A DNA stretch of 64,000 nucleotides from RGIG1918 sp964570895 (GCA_964570895.1 CAZMZD010000001.1:124001-188000), one strand, 5' to 3'. Counted from the stretch's first letter, positions 7,229 through 16,436 are shown. Program-made: numbers and translations. Notes: generated from the letters alone by a model not told the origin.

Positions 7229-9867
7229 CTCTTTTCTGTATAGTATTTGGCTTCGGTGTTTTTCATGGCTTTTGGGCTGCCACACGTGCTTGAATTGATA
7301 TAGAAATGGTTTTGTGTTGTTTCGCCAATAAAATCAGGGCTCAAGGTGATGCCCAATAAATCGTCTGTCTTTGCGTCAACTGCATTTCCTGTCATATAAA
7401 CTTTTGTTGTTTCATCTCCTGTTATCTCGTATGCAAATTTATGAAGATAGTTGAAAAACCCGTTTCTTATCTTTTCCATATCTTCTTCGGACATTCTTTT
7501 TATAAATGTGTTGTTAAGCTCGAAATTATCCATAATGACTGCTGGTTTTTTGTTAACGTTTGCCATAAAAATTCTTGTCATACCAACGGCTTCGCCTTTG
7601 TCGTCATACAATTCAACAATGTTGTACGATGTGTTTAAAAGCGCCGCCACTGTCGCTGTTGAATTACATTCGCCAATTCGCGTGCAACATGTGGTTTTGT
7701 TACCTATAAACAAGTCTTCTTGCGGAGTTCTGTCCCATAATTTAATCGTGCAATTTTTATTATCTACATTAATTTTTTCTTCAAGATTTGCGCCACTCAG
7801 CCATTTTTTATAATCTATACCATTTTCTTTGAAAATTTCTTTTGTTTGTTGGTTTATTTTTCCGTATTCATTTGTTGTGTCGATTATAAATTTTTTAAAA
7901 TCTTTTGTTGTTGAATATTTTATTATATCGTCAATTTCATCATATTTATTTTGAAAATACATATTATAAATGCCGATGTGCATATTTTTTGCTATCTGCA
8001 TTTTTTCTTCATCCGAGTATTTATCAAAATTTTCTATCAAATCAATGTATGATTTGCAATATTCACTGCCAAGATACGCCTCGCCGCTTCTTTCCATCTC
8101 TTGCTTTTTGTTTTCTTTGTCGGCGTTATTCATTTCATAAATTGCATTTATTGTTTCTATTGCATTTTGCTCTATTAGCGCTTCCACCTCGTTGCTCATT
8201 TTTGTTGCTTTTTGGTTTAAAAGAAGCAAATATGAATATTCTTCGTTAAATTTCAATCTTTCTTCTGGAATATTTTTCATTTCTTCATCGGTCATTCCTG
8301 CTTTTTTAAATATTTCTTTGGTGATTTGATTTTTCAACTCTTGTATATCAACTACGCCTCTTTTTGTCATTTCTTCAATGATTGTTGTATCTAATTTGGC
8401 TTTTTGATAAATTCCGACAATTTCAAAAAGCTGAATTTTTTCTCTCGCTGTCATTGCTCTTTGTTTCTGCGAGCAGAGTTGTTCAAGTTGTTCTTCGGTA
8501 AGCGGCTTGCCTTGTTTTTCTTTTTTCTTTATATATTCTTCTTTTTCTTTGTCTGTATATATTGTGTTGCAGGGCGCAAGCTTCTCTTCCGCATTTCCCT
8601 TGAGAATGTTTTTTAAGAGGTTTCTATTTTTATTCGTTAGCGAACTGCATTTTTCCAACATTAATTGAAACGTTTCAAAACGTCTGTCCATCATTTGATT
8701 TACGGTATCAACATCCATGCAGCTTGAAGCAAGTATTAAATCGCAATAATTATCTTTGAAAAATTCAAGCACATTTTCTTGATATTTCATTAACTCATCA
8801 TCATCTAATTTTGGATATTTGCCATCAATTTTTGTTGTGTGCTCGATTGGAATGTTGTTTAAATATAAGTTTGGCGTTTTCATCGCTCTAAACATTGTTT
8901 TTGCAAGTTGTTGAATTGATTTTTCATAATCTTTTTTAGTTAGTCCTGAAGTTATTAAATTTGCAATTGTTTCTTTGCTCATAATTTCAGGCGACACGAC
9001 AAGTTCAATCGCTTCTTCAATGTCTTTATTATTAACCTTTTTTGCTATTTCGCATTCAAAATTTTCATCACTTAAAACGTCAGCCATTTCGCATAGTGAT
9101 TTTTCGTTTATGCTTTCATTTTTTTCTATGCTTGAAAGAAGTGTGCCTAAACCGGTTTCATTATATAATATTTTTTGAAAACCCTCTTTCTTTTGCATTT
9201 TTTCCCAAGGGAAGCTGTTTGCATTTTTGCTCCATCGCGAAATTAACACATTTGGCGGCACTAAGCGCTTTAAAATGATCTCATTTTTGCAGAGCTCATT
9301 TAATTTTTCATAGGAACATATTTTTTCTTTTGGTTTTTGACAATAGTCGTTTATTATATTTTTTGTGGTTTTTAGGTTGCTATCTGCCGGTTTTAATACA
9401 TAATCAAGCTCTTCCCAAGGGAAGTTTTCAATTAAACTTTTTTTGTCGCAGATTTTTTGATTATTGCAATCGGCTATGTTTTTAAGGATAAAATCAATAG
9501 CTTTTTCTTTTTTCGAATTATCTTTTAATGTTTCAAAATATTTATTAAATGCTTTTTCTCTTTTTATTAATTTTTCATCTGTATGTGGCGCGCTTGCACT
9601 TATTTTCGCACTATTTCCGAACGCAATTTGATATTTATGCCCAAAGTACATCTCACCTTTTGGCAAATCGAAATTTTTATTTATTTTAGAATTATTTTGC
9701 AAATCAAGTTGCCCTGCTTTACCTGTTGGTGTTTTGCAATTATTCCTGCACGCAGCTGTTTGCAAATTTGCAATATTATTCAAAATATTTCCCTTTTGCG
9801 CTCCTATATAGCTAAATAAAGTTGTTTCTAACTTTAAAATTGCTATAAAATTTGGCTGTGTTTGCAA
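7225..9867 (-). CDS. Large orphan protein with C-terminal GNxTxCCT module
   Basis: I cannot name this 880-residue protein. Residues 1-110 are Asn-rich and low in complexity. The middle is highly charged, helical and Lys/Glu rich. It contains two separated segments with FPWE (LIENFPWEELDY and NANSFPWEKMQK), suggesting a degenerate internal repeat. The last ~170 residues look like a compact alpha/beta domain. It starts with KLWDRTPQEDLFIGN, then the cysteine motif GNKTTCCT (about 722-729), then VGMTRIFMA and IMDNFEL, a pattern seen in C-terminal modules of other large proteins of unknown function. There is no signal peptide or membrane helix. The TTG start at 9867 lacks a clear ribosome site; the next in-frame ATG is near residue 73. 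The gene is convergent with btuF. Confidence 0.75.
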   Translation of the reverse strand: MQTQPNFIAILKLETTLFSYIGAQKGNILNNIANLQTAACRNNCKTPTGKAGQLDLQNNSKINKNFDLPKGEMYFGHKYQIAFGNSAKISASAPHTDEKLIKREKAFNKYFETLKDNSKKEKAIDFILKNIADCNNQKICDKKSLIENFPWEELDYVLKPADSNLKTTKNIINDYCQKPKEKICSYEKLNELCKNEIILKRLVPPNVLISRWSKNANSFPWEKMQKKEGFQKILYNETGLGTLLSSIEKNESINEKSLCEMADVLSDENFECEIAKKVNNKDIEEAIELVVSPEIMSKETIANLITSGLTKKDYEKSIQQLAKTMFRAMKTPNLYLNNIPIEHTTKIDGKYPKLDDDELMKYQENVLEFFKDNYCDLILASSCMDVDTVNQMMDRRFETFQLMLEKCSSLTNKNRNLLKNILKGNAEEKLAPCNTIYTDKEKEEYIKKKEKQGKPLTEEQLEQLCSQKQRAMTAREKIQLFEIVGIYQKAKLDTTIIEEMTKRGVVDIQELKNQITKEIFKKAGMTDEEMKNIPEERLKFNEEYSYLLLLNQKATKMSNEVEALIEQNAIETINAIYEMNNADKENKKQEMERSGEAYLGSEYCKSYIDLIENFDKYSDEEKMQIAKNMHIGIYNMYFQNKYDEIDDIIKYSTTKDFKKFIIDTTNEYGKINQQTKEIFKENGIDYKKWLSGANLEEKINVDNKNCTIKLWDRTPQEDLFIGNKTTCCTRIGECNSTATVAALLNTSYNIVELYDDKGEAVGMTRIFMANVNKKPAVIMDNFELNNTFIKRMSEEDMEKIRNGFFNYLHKFAYEITGDETTKVYMTGNAVDAKTDDLLGITLSPDFIGETTQNHFYINSSTCGSPKAMKNTEAKYYTEKS

Positions 9868-9960
9868 TATCTTTACATTTTGCCCTTACTCTTTTTTGGA
9901 CTCTTGAAAATTTCAAAACGAGTGCTATACTTTTATATATAAAAGATATATCTTGTTAGT

Positions 9961-10446
9961 ATGGTTTCCTCTATTTCTCAACAATCAAATTCTTTGGCAT
10001 ACGAGATGGCTCAAGTTAGCGCGAGCTCTAGTTTGGCATCTTCTTCTAAAATTGAAAAGTTGACCTATAACGGGCTTTCAGAAAGCGAAAAAGAGTCGTT
10101 GAGGCAAAAATATTCTTCAGCTGTTGAAGAATATAACCTTGATGATGTGGAACTTTATGAAGATATTGAGGAGTTAGACGAAGAGGAAAACTCGTATCTT
10201 GACCTTGAAGAAGGCGATTACATTGAAGATGATTATGCTGCGACTTCAAAAGAAGATGTTTCAACCAGCGAAGAAATAAGTTTTTATGCTGATAAATATT
10301 CTCAAATTCAAGATGAATTAATGGCGCAGGGCGCTCCTCAAACTTTAAACCTCTCCGGCTACAATAAATTTAATTACAATAAAATCAATTCTGCATACGC
10401 GCCTTACTCAACTTATGTGCAATCAAATGTGAAGGTTTACGCGTAG
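9961..10446 (+). CDS. Small acidic orphan protein
   Basis: A 161-residue protein I do not recognise. The N-terminal 35 residues are Ser/Ala/Gln rich. The centre (about 56-90) is very acidic, with runs such as EDIEELDEEENSYLDLEEGD. The tail is Asn/Tyr/Ser rich. There is no signal peptide or membrane segment. TATACT at 9926-9931 could be the -10 of a promoter giving a leader of about 23 nt, but no Shine-Dalgarno sequence is seen. Its Ser/Asn-rich start and acidic centre resemble in composition the FlaG-like protein at 35540, though no alignable core is visible. It is probably real because codon use matches its neighbours. Confidence 0.65.
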   Translation: MVSSISQQSNSLAYEMAQVSASSSLASSSKIEKLTYNGLSESEKESLRQKYSSAVEEYNLDDVELYEDIEELDEEENSYLDLEEGDYIEDDYAATSKEDVSTSEEISFYADKYSQIQDELMAQGAPQTLNLSGYNKFNYNKINSAYAPYSTYVQSNVKVYA

Positions 10447-10454
10447 TTAACTAT

Positions 10455-10483
10455 TTGCCTTAGCTTAAAATCTATACTATTAT
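10455..10483 (+). promoter_or_regulatory. Promoter giving a leaderless secreted-protein mRNA
   Basis: TTGCCT (10455-10460), a 17-bp spacer and TATTAT (10478-10483). The last base of the -10 is 6 nt before the ATG at 10490, and there is no ribosome-binding site. Confidence 0.5.
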
Positions 10484-10489
10484 TTTTGT

Positions 10490-11107
10490 ATGAGAGGATT
10501 TTCTGCGCTTAAAAAAATAATCTTATTTTTATTTATTTATGTAACGCTTCCTGTGTTTGCTTCTGAAAACATCCATGTTGAGGCACTTCAAGACTTTTCT
10601 TCATTAAAGCCTGCACACACTTTTAAAGTTAAGGTTTTAAAACCAATTCACACGGATTTTTATTCTTTTTTAGAAGGCGATACGCTAACTTGCACTCTTT
10701 ATAAAACAACAGACCCGACGCGCGGCAAAAGGGACGCGCAAATTTATTTTATGCTATCAAGTTATGCGGATGAAAGCGGTGCTCACCCAATTGAACACAA
10801 AATTCTTGCAAGATATTCAAAAAATGTTTTAAATGTTGAAGCAATAAAATCTATTCCCCCAAAAACCGCTGTTAAAAAGACTGCCGGCGTGATTGGCAAC
10901 CATTTTTTGGCCGGTGTTTCTTATGGTATTTCTTTTGTTGACGGCGTTGCGACAAATTCTGATGGAAATCGTTTAAAATCAGGCGCAAAGCAAGTTTACG
11001 ATGATTCTTTTTTGTCTTTAGTTGAAAAAGGCGAAGAAGTTGTTATTGAAAAAGGTGATACGTTCTATTTGGTTACAAAGCTGGTTGAAGAAGAAGGCTA
11101 CGAGTAG
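10490..11107 (+). CDS. Secreted/periplasmic orphan protein
   Basis: A 205-residue exported protein of unknown function. Residues 1-25 form a signal peptide with basic residues, a hydrophobic core and a VFAS cleavage site. The mature part has two beta-rich segments. One is around residues 40-70, including LEGDTLTCTLYKTTDP, and a second lies at the end with EEVVIEKGDTFYLVTKL. A Gly-rich hydrophobic stretch (about 134-152) may be a short hairpin or membrane-contact loop. The duplicated phrase 'EGDTL' / 'KGDTF' hints at two related beta sandwiches. It lies 60 bp before the MCE gene on the same strand, so a cell-envelope role is a guess. Confidence 0.75.
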   Translation: MRGFSALKKIILFLFIYVTLPVFASENIHVEALQDFSSLKPAHTFKVKVLKPIHTDFYSFLEGDTLTCTLYKTTDPTRGKRDAQIYFMLSSYADESGAHPIEHKILARYSKNVLNVEAIKSIPPKTAVKKTAGVIGNHFLAGVSYGISFVDGVATNSDGNRLKSGAKQVYDDSFLSLVEKGEEVVIEKGDTFYLVTKLVEEEGYE

Positions 11108-11167
11108 CCTTTGGAATTAGCCTGTGTGCTAATTTTAAAATTTATAGTTTTGATTAGTATTTTAATT

Positions 11168-12025
11168 ATGAAAAAATACTTTTTGCCTGTGTTTTTAATA
11201 ATCCTTGCCGTTTTTCTTTTTGTGCACCTTATTCACATTGCCCTTGCGACACACATAACGGTTAAATTCGCAGAGCTTCGCCCCTTTTCTTTAAATGTTC
11301 CTGTCTATTATAAAGGGATTAAAGTTGGAAAAGTTTTAGCAAGAAACCACACGAAAGATTTTGAACACGCAATTTTAACCATTTTAATTTATCCGCGCGC
11401 ACTGAAGCTCCCTGTTGCAACAGTTGCTTATCTTAAGCAACATAAGGTTTTTAATTATTTTAAACAAGACTATATCGAGCTTATTTTCCCACATGAAAAA
11501 ACTGCTTCTTACCTCGGCAATAATTCAATAATTGAAGGTCGCGCAACAATTGATATTAGAGAATACGGCGCAAATCAAAGTCTTGATGAGATTGATGAAA
11601 TTAAAGATAACCTCGCTAAAAGTGCAGAAAACTTAAACTACGCTCTTGGCGGACTTTCTGATTTGTTTAGTATGATGAATGATATGCTTTATGAAAACAG
11701 GGCGAATTTTAAAAATACCACTTCAAACTTTGCAAACGCAAGTGCAAATTTTTCTAATGTTACCAAAAAATTTGATAATTCGATTAATCAAAACAAACTA
11801 AATTCGACTTTTGATAATATTGCAAGTGCCACACAAAATATTGACGGCGGAACTTCTGCTTTTAATTCGAATTCTGCTGCAATTGAAGCCACAATAAATA
11901 ATTTGCAAGAAACAACTTGTGACACGCGCGCAATAACAAAAGGCGTAAGAAAAACGCTATCTAAGCCATGTGGCGGCTTTAGGCTATTTTTCGGGCGGGC
12001 AATACAAGAAAATACTCGTCCGTAA
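11168..12025 (+). CDS. MCE/MlaD-domain lipid-binding protein
   Basis: Membrane-anchored protein with one MCE (MlaD) domain, the family that moves phospholipids or hydrophobic molecules between membranes. An N-terminal anchor covers residues 1-26. The MCE core follows (about 28-130) with PVYYKGIKVGKVLAR, where the first beta strands and the G-x-x-V-G-x-V motif are clear. The remaining ~130 residues are helical and Asn/Ser rich, with repeated NF.N / N..SF.. units as in MlaD-type tail helices. An upstream TTG frame start at 11111 would add 19 residues and is less likely. No MlaE permease or MlaF ATPase gene is adjacent, so any partner must be encoded elsewhere. Confidence 0.8.
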   Translation: MKKYFLPVFLIILAVFLFVHLIHIALATHITVKFAELRPFSLNVPVYYKGIKVGKVLARNHTKDFEHAILTILIYPRALKLPVATVAYLKQHKVFNYFKQDYIELIFPHEKTASYLGNNSIIEGRATIDIREYGANQSLDEIDEIKDNLAKSAENLNYALGGLSDLFSMMNDMLYENRANFKNTTSNFANASANFSNVTKKFDNSINQNKLNSTFDNIASATQNIDGGTSAFNSNSAAIEATINNLQETTCDTRAITKGVRKTLSKPCGGFRLFFGRAIQENTRP

Positions 12026-12035
12026 TTCGTGTGCT

Positions 12036-14195
12036 TTATGCTCCGACGTTTGCTTTTTGCCCAAGTTCTTCCCATAAATTATCTAATATTTTTAATTTTG
12101 CGCTTGAAATATTATCTCTGATTGTGCCTTTTGAATACTGCGCAAGCACATCTGTTAATTTATAAGAAAATGCCATGCTTTCATCGCCACCTGCTTTATG
12201 TGACATTTCATGTAATGCTGTTGCCAAAACATCACTAAATGATGAATTATCCAGATATGTTTTATCTATCCAAAAGCCTTTTGAAACCCCACCTTCCGTG
12301 ATTGCTTCTGCGAGCGTGCCTTCGCTTAATTTTTTCTCTATCGCACTATTTGCATCAAATAAATATATTTTTGTGTCTAATTCGTTATCTGTAAATTCTT
12401 TTTTTATGCTGTTTGAAATCGCATTTATTGCTTCTTTTATAATGCCTATTTTCTTTTCTTCTATTTCGTTTGGTTTAAGCGGAGTGTGCGCCCTTCCTTT
12501 GGATACTAGTTCGCTAATATTTTTCATTCCAAGCTCGGAAAATGCCTTGTCGCAAACGGTGTATCCTCTCGACTCTAAATCTTTTACGAGTTCGTTTGTT
12601 GCGTTTGAGTATGCTACATAATTTTCAGGAAAATTGAATTTTAACTCTGTTTTCCAAATGTTAGTTGCGTTGACAAATGATTTAATGAATTTTGCAAGTG
12701 GATTTTTTGAATATGCACCTGTTGTGGTCCAATAATTTTTGCAAGCGTTAATTAATTCTCCGGTTTTTTCTTTAGATAATCTTGCTTCGTTTAACAATCC
12801 GCCACCTAAATAACTTGCTATATGTTCAAGGTCTGATTCATTTAGCGGCGTTCTGTCGCGGCTTGGGTCAACAACTTTTTCCGGCAATTTTTGTTTAATT
12901 ATCATATTAAAGCCGTCAAGCCCGTCATAGTCGTTGTTAAATTCAAACCTTTGCCCTGCAATGTAGAGCCCGCCTTTTTGCCCTTTTGGCAATATTTTTA
13001 TCCCTAGCTTATCTGAATCGAAATCCAAATTTTGAAAATCAGGGTTATTTGAGTGATAAAAACGATTGATACTGTTTCTTAATGATTCTAAAATTCCTTT
13101 ATCGGCTGTATCAAATTCAAAATAACTTCCGTCAACAAAGTCTTTTGCTTTTCGTACGTCGTATGCCATGACATCTCTTCCTTCAAAGAGTTTGTCGTTC
13201 ATTTTATATTTGACATTCCAATTTTGAGAGCCGACATTTACATTTTCAGCGCCTTTATCTTTTAAAAGTTTGAGCACGGTTATTTTAAGCCCTTCGCCAT
13301 AATTCCCTGCGGCTTGCGCGTTTCCGCTTTTAGTTGAGCCAAAAAGCAACGCGTTGTCGCAAGTGTATGTGCTATCGCCGCTTATTCTCACTCTAAATTT
13401 TCCATTTCCAATCGGGGTGTATTTAAATTTAACACCATCAAGCGTTTGCCCATGCCCATCGTAGAAATTTTGTAAAATATCTCTTGCAATTTTATCGTTA
13501 TTCCAATTTTGAAGTGCGTCATTGTATTCTTTGCTAAGCGATGTTGGCAAGTCTGATTGTTCAACAATTTCGCCCACTTTTCCTTTAACAATATCAAGTT
13601 TTCCTTTTATTGGCACCTTGAAATCAAATCCGGTCACATCGCTAATTTCAGGAATTTCAAGCCTTGGGGTTTCAATTCCGGATTTTGCAAATTTTGGCAA
13701 ATTAATTGCATTTTGAACTTTTCTTGCAAGCTCTTCTTTAATAGGTGGTGACATTAAATCGTAGTCAGGTTTATAGTTGCCGATTTTACCTTTTAAATTC
13801 TTTTCGAGCGTTCTTTTTATATCGTCCGGTGCAGTGTCACCGGATAATATTTCGTTAATTTCGTTTCTTGCTTTTTCGACTCCTCTGCGCGCGTCTTCAA
13901 GCCCTTTATTTAATTGTTTCAATGCTTCATTTGAATTTGCCAAATCGCCAACTTGGCTGTTCAAACGCGCTATTTCTTTCTTGCATTTGCTTAATTTACC
14001 ACCTGCAATCGCGCCTCCAATGACTGTTGCGGAAAGCGCTGCTGCAAGCACGGCGCCTGCAATTTTTTTATTTTTTGCGTTGTCATTGCTGCTCTCTGCT
14101 GCTTTAGGAGAAGCTGTTACATTTTTTTGCTCTATTTTTTTGTCGCATTGCTTGTGATTGTTGTAGTTCGCGTTTGAAACATTAAAATTTGTCAA
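12036..14195 (-). CDS. GHKL-type ATPase module fused to a HExxH domain
   Basis: A 719-residue protein of unrecognised family. Residues 1-44 are Asn/Lys rich. A hydrophobic Ala/Gly-rich membrane segment spans 45-66, and a coiled coil covers about 68-118. Residues 215-330 match the Bergerat (GHKL) ATP-binding pattern: an N-box-like ILQNFYDGHG (240-249), then ISGDSTYTCDNALLFGSTKS, then a glycine lid NYGEGLKITVLKLL (298-311). The C-terminus has ALHEMSHKAGGDES with HEMSH at 662-666, a zinc-metallopeptidase-type HExxH, with E672 or D671 as a possible third ligand. TTG at 14195 is chosen as start because GAGGT lies 5 nt upstream. It stands alone, convergent with the MCE gene. ATPase and protease activity are both inferred from motifs only. 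Confidence 0.75.
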   Translation of the reverse strand: MTNFNVSNANYNNHKQCDKKIEQKNVTASPKAAESSNDNAKNKKIAGAVLAAALSATVIGGAIAGGKLSKCKKEIARLNSQVGDLANSNEALKQLNKGLEDARRGVEKARNEINEILSGDTAPDDIKRTLEKNLKGKIGNYKPDYDLMSPPIKEELARKVQNAINLPKFAKSGIETPRLEIPEISDVTGFDFKVPIKGKLDIVKGKVGEIVEQSDLPTSLSKEYNDALQNWNNDKIARDILQNFYDGHGQTLDGVKFKYTPIGNGKFRVRISGDSTYTCDNALLFGSTKSGNAQAAGNYGEGLKITVLKLLKDKGAENVNVGSQNWNVKYKMNDKLFEGRDVMAYDVRKAKDFVDGSYFEFDTADKGILESLRNSINRFYHSNNPDFQNLDFDSDKLGIKILPKGQKGGLYIAGQRFEFNNDYDGLDGFNMIIKQKLPEKVVDPSRDRTPLNESDLEHIASYLGGGLLNEARLSKEKTGELINACKNYWTTTGAYSKNPLAKFIKSFVNATNIWKTELKFNFPENYVAYSNATNELVKDLESRGYTVCDKAFSELGMKNISELVSKGRAHTPLKPNEIEEKKIGIIKEAINAISNSIKKEFTDNELDTKIYLFDANSAIEKKLSEGTLAEAITEGGVSKGFWIDKTYLDNSSFSDVLATALHEMSHKAGGDESMAFSYKLTDVLAQYSKGTIRDNISSAKLKILDNLWEELGQKANVGA

Positions 14196-14274
14196 TTTTA
14201 CCTCAAATTTTTATACTTATATAAAAACATTTTCGAGATAAAAATTGATTTTTATTTATTTTGAAATTATTTTT

Positions 14275-15258
14275 TTACAATACTTTACCGTTTAAGCAAT
14301 CGTGGATATGAATTACGCCAATTGGTTTTTTCTCGTCGAGCACAAATAAATTTGTTATTTTCTTTTCATTCATAATTTTTATTGCTTCAGTTGCAAGGGC
14401 GTCGGGAGTGATTGTTTTTGGGTTTTTGGTCATAAGGTTTTTAACTTCTTTGTTTAACGTGTTTGCGGTTAAAATTCTTCTCAAATCGCCGTCCGTTAAA
14501 ATGCCCGTAAGTTCTTTTTCATCGTTTGTAAAGCCAACGCAACCAAGCCTTTTGGAAGTCATTTCTATAAGCGCTTCTTGAATGGAAACTGATTCCGGAA
14601 GCAAGGGAAGTTCGTTTTCTGTATGCATTAAATCTGACACTTTCAAAAGAATAGAGCCAAGTTTCCCCCCTGGGTGCCTTTGGTTAAAGTCATTTTTTGT
14701 GAATTGTTTTCTTTTCATAAGTGCTATTGTCAAAATATCACCCAAGACAAGCGTTGCGGTTGTTGATGATGTTGGCGCGAGCCCGAGCGGACAAGCCTCT
14801 TTGCCGTTTGGCAGTTTAAGAACTATATCTGCAAGCTTTCCAAGAGAGCTTTTTGGGTTTTTTGTAATTGCAATTAGCGAAATTCCAAATCTTTTGCAAT
14901 AATTTAAAATGTCTGCTAGTTCTTTTGATTCGCCGCTGTTTGAAATTGCAATAACAACATCATCGTCAGATAGCATTCCAAGGTCCCCATGGCTTGCTTC
15001 TGCGGGGTGCACGAAAAATGACGGAGAGCCTGTCGAAGCAAGGGAAGCAACGATTTTTTTTGCAATAATTCCGGATTTTCCCATCCCTGTTAAAATTATT
15101 CTGCCTGTTGCTTTTTGCATAATATCAAGCGCTTGAGTTAGTGTGCCGTCAAGCTCTGCTTCAAGCATTTTTAGGTTTTCAATTTCTGTGTTGATAGTGT
15201 TTCTTGCGGTTTCTATATCTGATGTTGATAAATTTGTTAAGTTTTGCATCTTAATCAT
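14275..15258 (-). CDS. kdsD: Arabinose-5-phosphate isomerase (KDO pathway)
   Basis: Cytoplasmic KpsF/GutQ-family enzyme converting D-ribulose 5-phosphate to D-arabinose 5-phosphate, the first step to KDO for lipopolysaccharide or capsule. An N-terminal SIS domain (about 35-175) carries LTGMGKSG (56-63) and AISNSGES (104-111). The Zn/substrate histidine region lies in HPAEASHGD, and RHPGGKLGS follows near 200. Two CBS domains occupy 210-327. Length, 327 residues, is standard. AAGGA lies just before the ATG. It lies 20 bp downstream of the kinase/methyltransferase-like gene and is the last gene of the minus-strand glycan cluster. Confidence 0.95.
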   Translation of the reverse strand: MIKMQNLTNLSTSDIETARNTINTEIENLKMLEAELDGTLTQALDIMQKATGRIILTGMGKSGIIAKKIVASLASTGSPSFFVHPAEASHGDLGMLSDDDVVIAISNSGESKELADILNYCKRFGISLIAITKNPKSSLGKLADIVLKLPNGKEACPLGLAPTSSTTATLVLGDILTIALMKRKQFTKNDFNQRHPGGKLGSILLKVSDLMHTENELPLLPESVSIQEALIEMTSKRLGCVGFTNDEKELTGILTDGDLRRILTANTLNKEVKNLMTKNPKTITPDALATEAIKIMNEKKITNLFVLDEKKPIGVIHIHDCLNGKVL

Positions 15259-15278
15259 ATTCCTTTATCTGTTCTTAT

Positions 15279-16436
15279 TTATTGGTTTTCCGGCTTATCA
15301 AGCTCAAGGACTATTAAATCCGACTTTTCGTCCAATTTAATTTGTTTCGTGATGGTGTATTTGCCGTAGTCAAAAAATTCGGGCAACACATCGTAATCTA
15401 TAGTATTATCTTGCCTAAAAATTATTCTTTTTGCACCTTTGTATTTTGAAAAATACTCTATTTCTCTATCATTTAAAAGAAACACTGTGTCAAAATTGTT
15501 TTTGTTTATTTCTTTTGCAATGTTGATTTTAATTCCTAAAATGTTCGAAGTGATTTTTGTTGCGTAAATTTCTCTATCATATTTACTATACGCAGTCACG
15601 TCACAACCTCTTCTTTTTAAATACCTGCTAAGTGCGCCCGTGTCAGGGTTTACATCTAAAACTTTTTCATTTTCCCTAAAATCAATTTTATTAAGCGCGC
15701 CATGCCATGAGGCAATATTAATTTCGCCTTCCGATTTTATGTATTTTTCATCAATTGCATAAAATGGTTTCGGCTCAAAGCTTTGATACAGGCTTGTTTT
15801 TTCAAAATCAAAAGCGTCCCCTATAAAATATGACATACACTTATTTGTAACTTCTTCCATACCAAACCCAATATCAAGTAACTTGTTTTCATCTTTCCAA
15901 AAATGCGCAAGCCTGTTTATAAAAAACATTGCGCTAAGTTTTGGGTTCAAATCTTTAATTTCCTCTAATATTTGAGATTGATCATAGTCGATTAGCTTTG
16001 CAATTAAACCGTTAAATATGACATTGTCGGTTTTTGTGTCCGCATGGAAAATGCCAAATTTATGCTGCTCTAAAATTGCAAGCAAAACGTCAGCAAGTTT
16101 AATACCTACGTGGTTTTTGATTTTTTCCATAATGATGTACGGTCTTTTAAGGCAGTCGCGCCCTGTTGAATATATAATCGGTTGGCACATTGCCCCTGCG
16201 TTTTTGAGCAATGTTAAAATCTCTGCTTCTTCAATAATATCATTGTGTTTTAGCCTATGGCGATATAATTGAAGCTTTAAAATACGGTCATTATCTTCTG
16301 CAACTATTACATTTCTTACTGTCACCGGTCTGCCGTTTGTGAAATGCATATTTTCAATATCAAATGTGCGTTGACCGGAAAAAAGCAATTTAATAATATT
16401 TCGTTTAATTTTATCTTTTAAATTATCTTTATTCAT
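15279..16436 (-). CDS. Kinase-like / methyltransferase-like fusion protein
   Basis: A 385-residue protein with two parts. Residues 35-165 have a small protein-kinase-like fold as in LPS core kinases and RIO/APH enzymes. There is a candidate ATP lysine in RILKLQLYR (K54). The catalytic loop is FHADTKTDNVIF (H131, D133, N138), and the metal motif is LIDYD (D150/D152). Residues 250-385 look like a Rossmann methyltransferase: KVLDVNPDTGALSRYL (258-273) stands where family I enzymes have VLDxGxGxG, but two glycines are missing, so it may not bind SAM normally. It overlaps the PIG-L gene by 8 bp. A role in modifying lipid A/core or a capsular sugar is inferred from neighbours. Confidence 0.75.
   Translation of the reverse strand: MNKDNLKDKIKRNIIKLLFSGQRTFDIENMHFTNGRPVTVRNVIVAEDNDRILKLQLYRHRLKHNDIIEEAEILTLLKNAGAMCQPIIYSTGRDCLKRPYIIMEKIKNHVGIKLADVLLAILEQHKFGIFHADTKTDNVIFNGLIAKLIDYDQSQILEEIKDLNPKLSAMFFINRLAHFWKDENKLLDIGFGMEEVTNKCMSYFIGDAFDFEKTSLYQSFEPKPFYAIDEKYIKSEGEINIASWHGALNKIDFRENEKVLDVNPDTGALSRYLKRRGCDVTAYSKYDREIYATKITSNILGIKINIAKEINKNNFDTVFLLNDREIEYFSKYKGAKRIIFRQDNTIDYDVLPEFFDYGKYTITKQIKLDEKSDLIVLELDKPENQ

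Noticed and set aside
7905..8249. Plus-strand ORF antisense to the 880-aa gene
   Set aside because: A shadow of the AT-rich minus-strand gene: Phe/Leu/Cys-rich and without a ribosome site.
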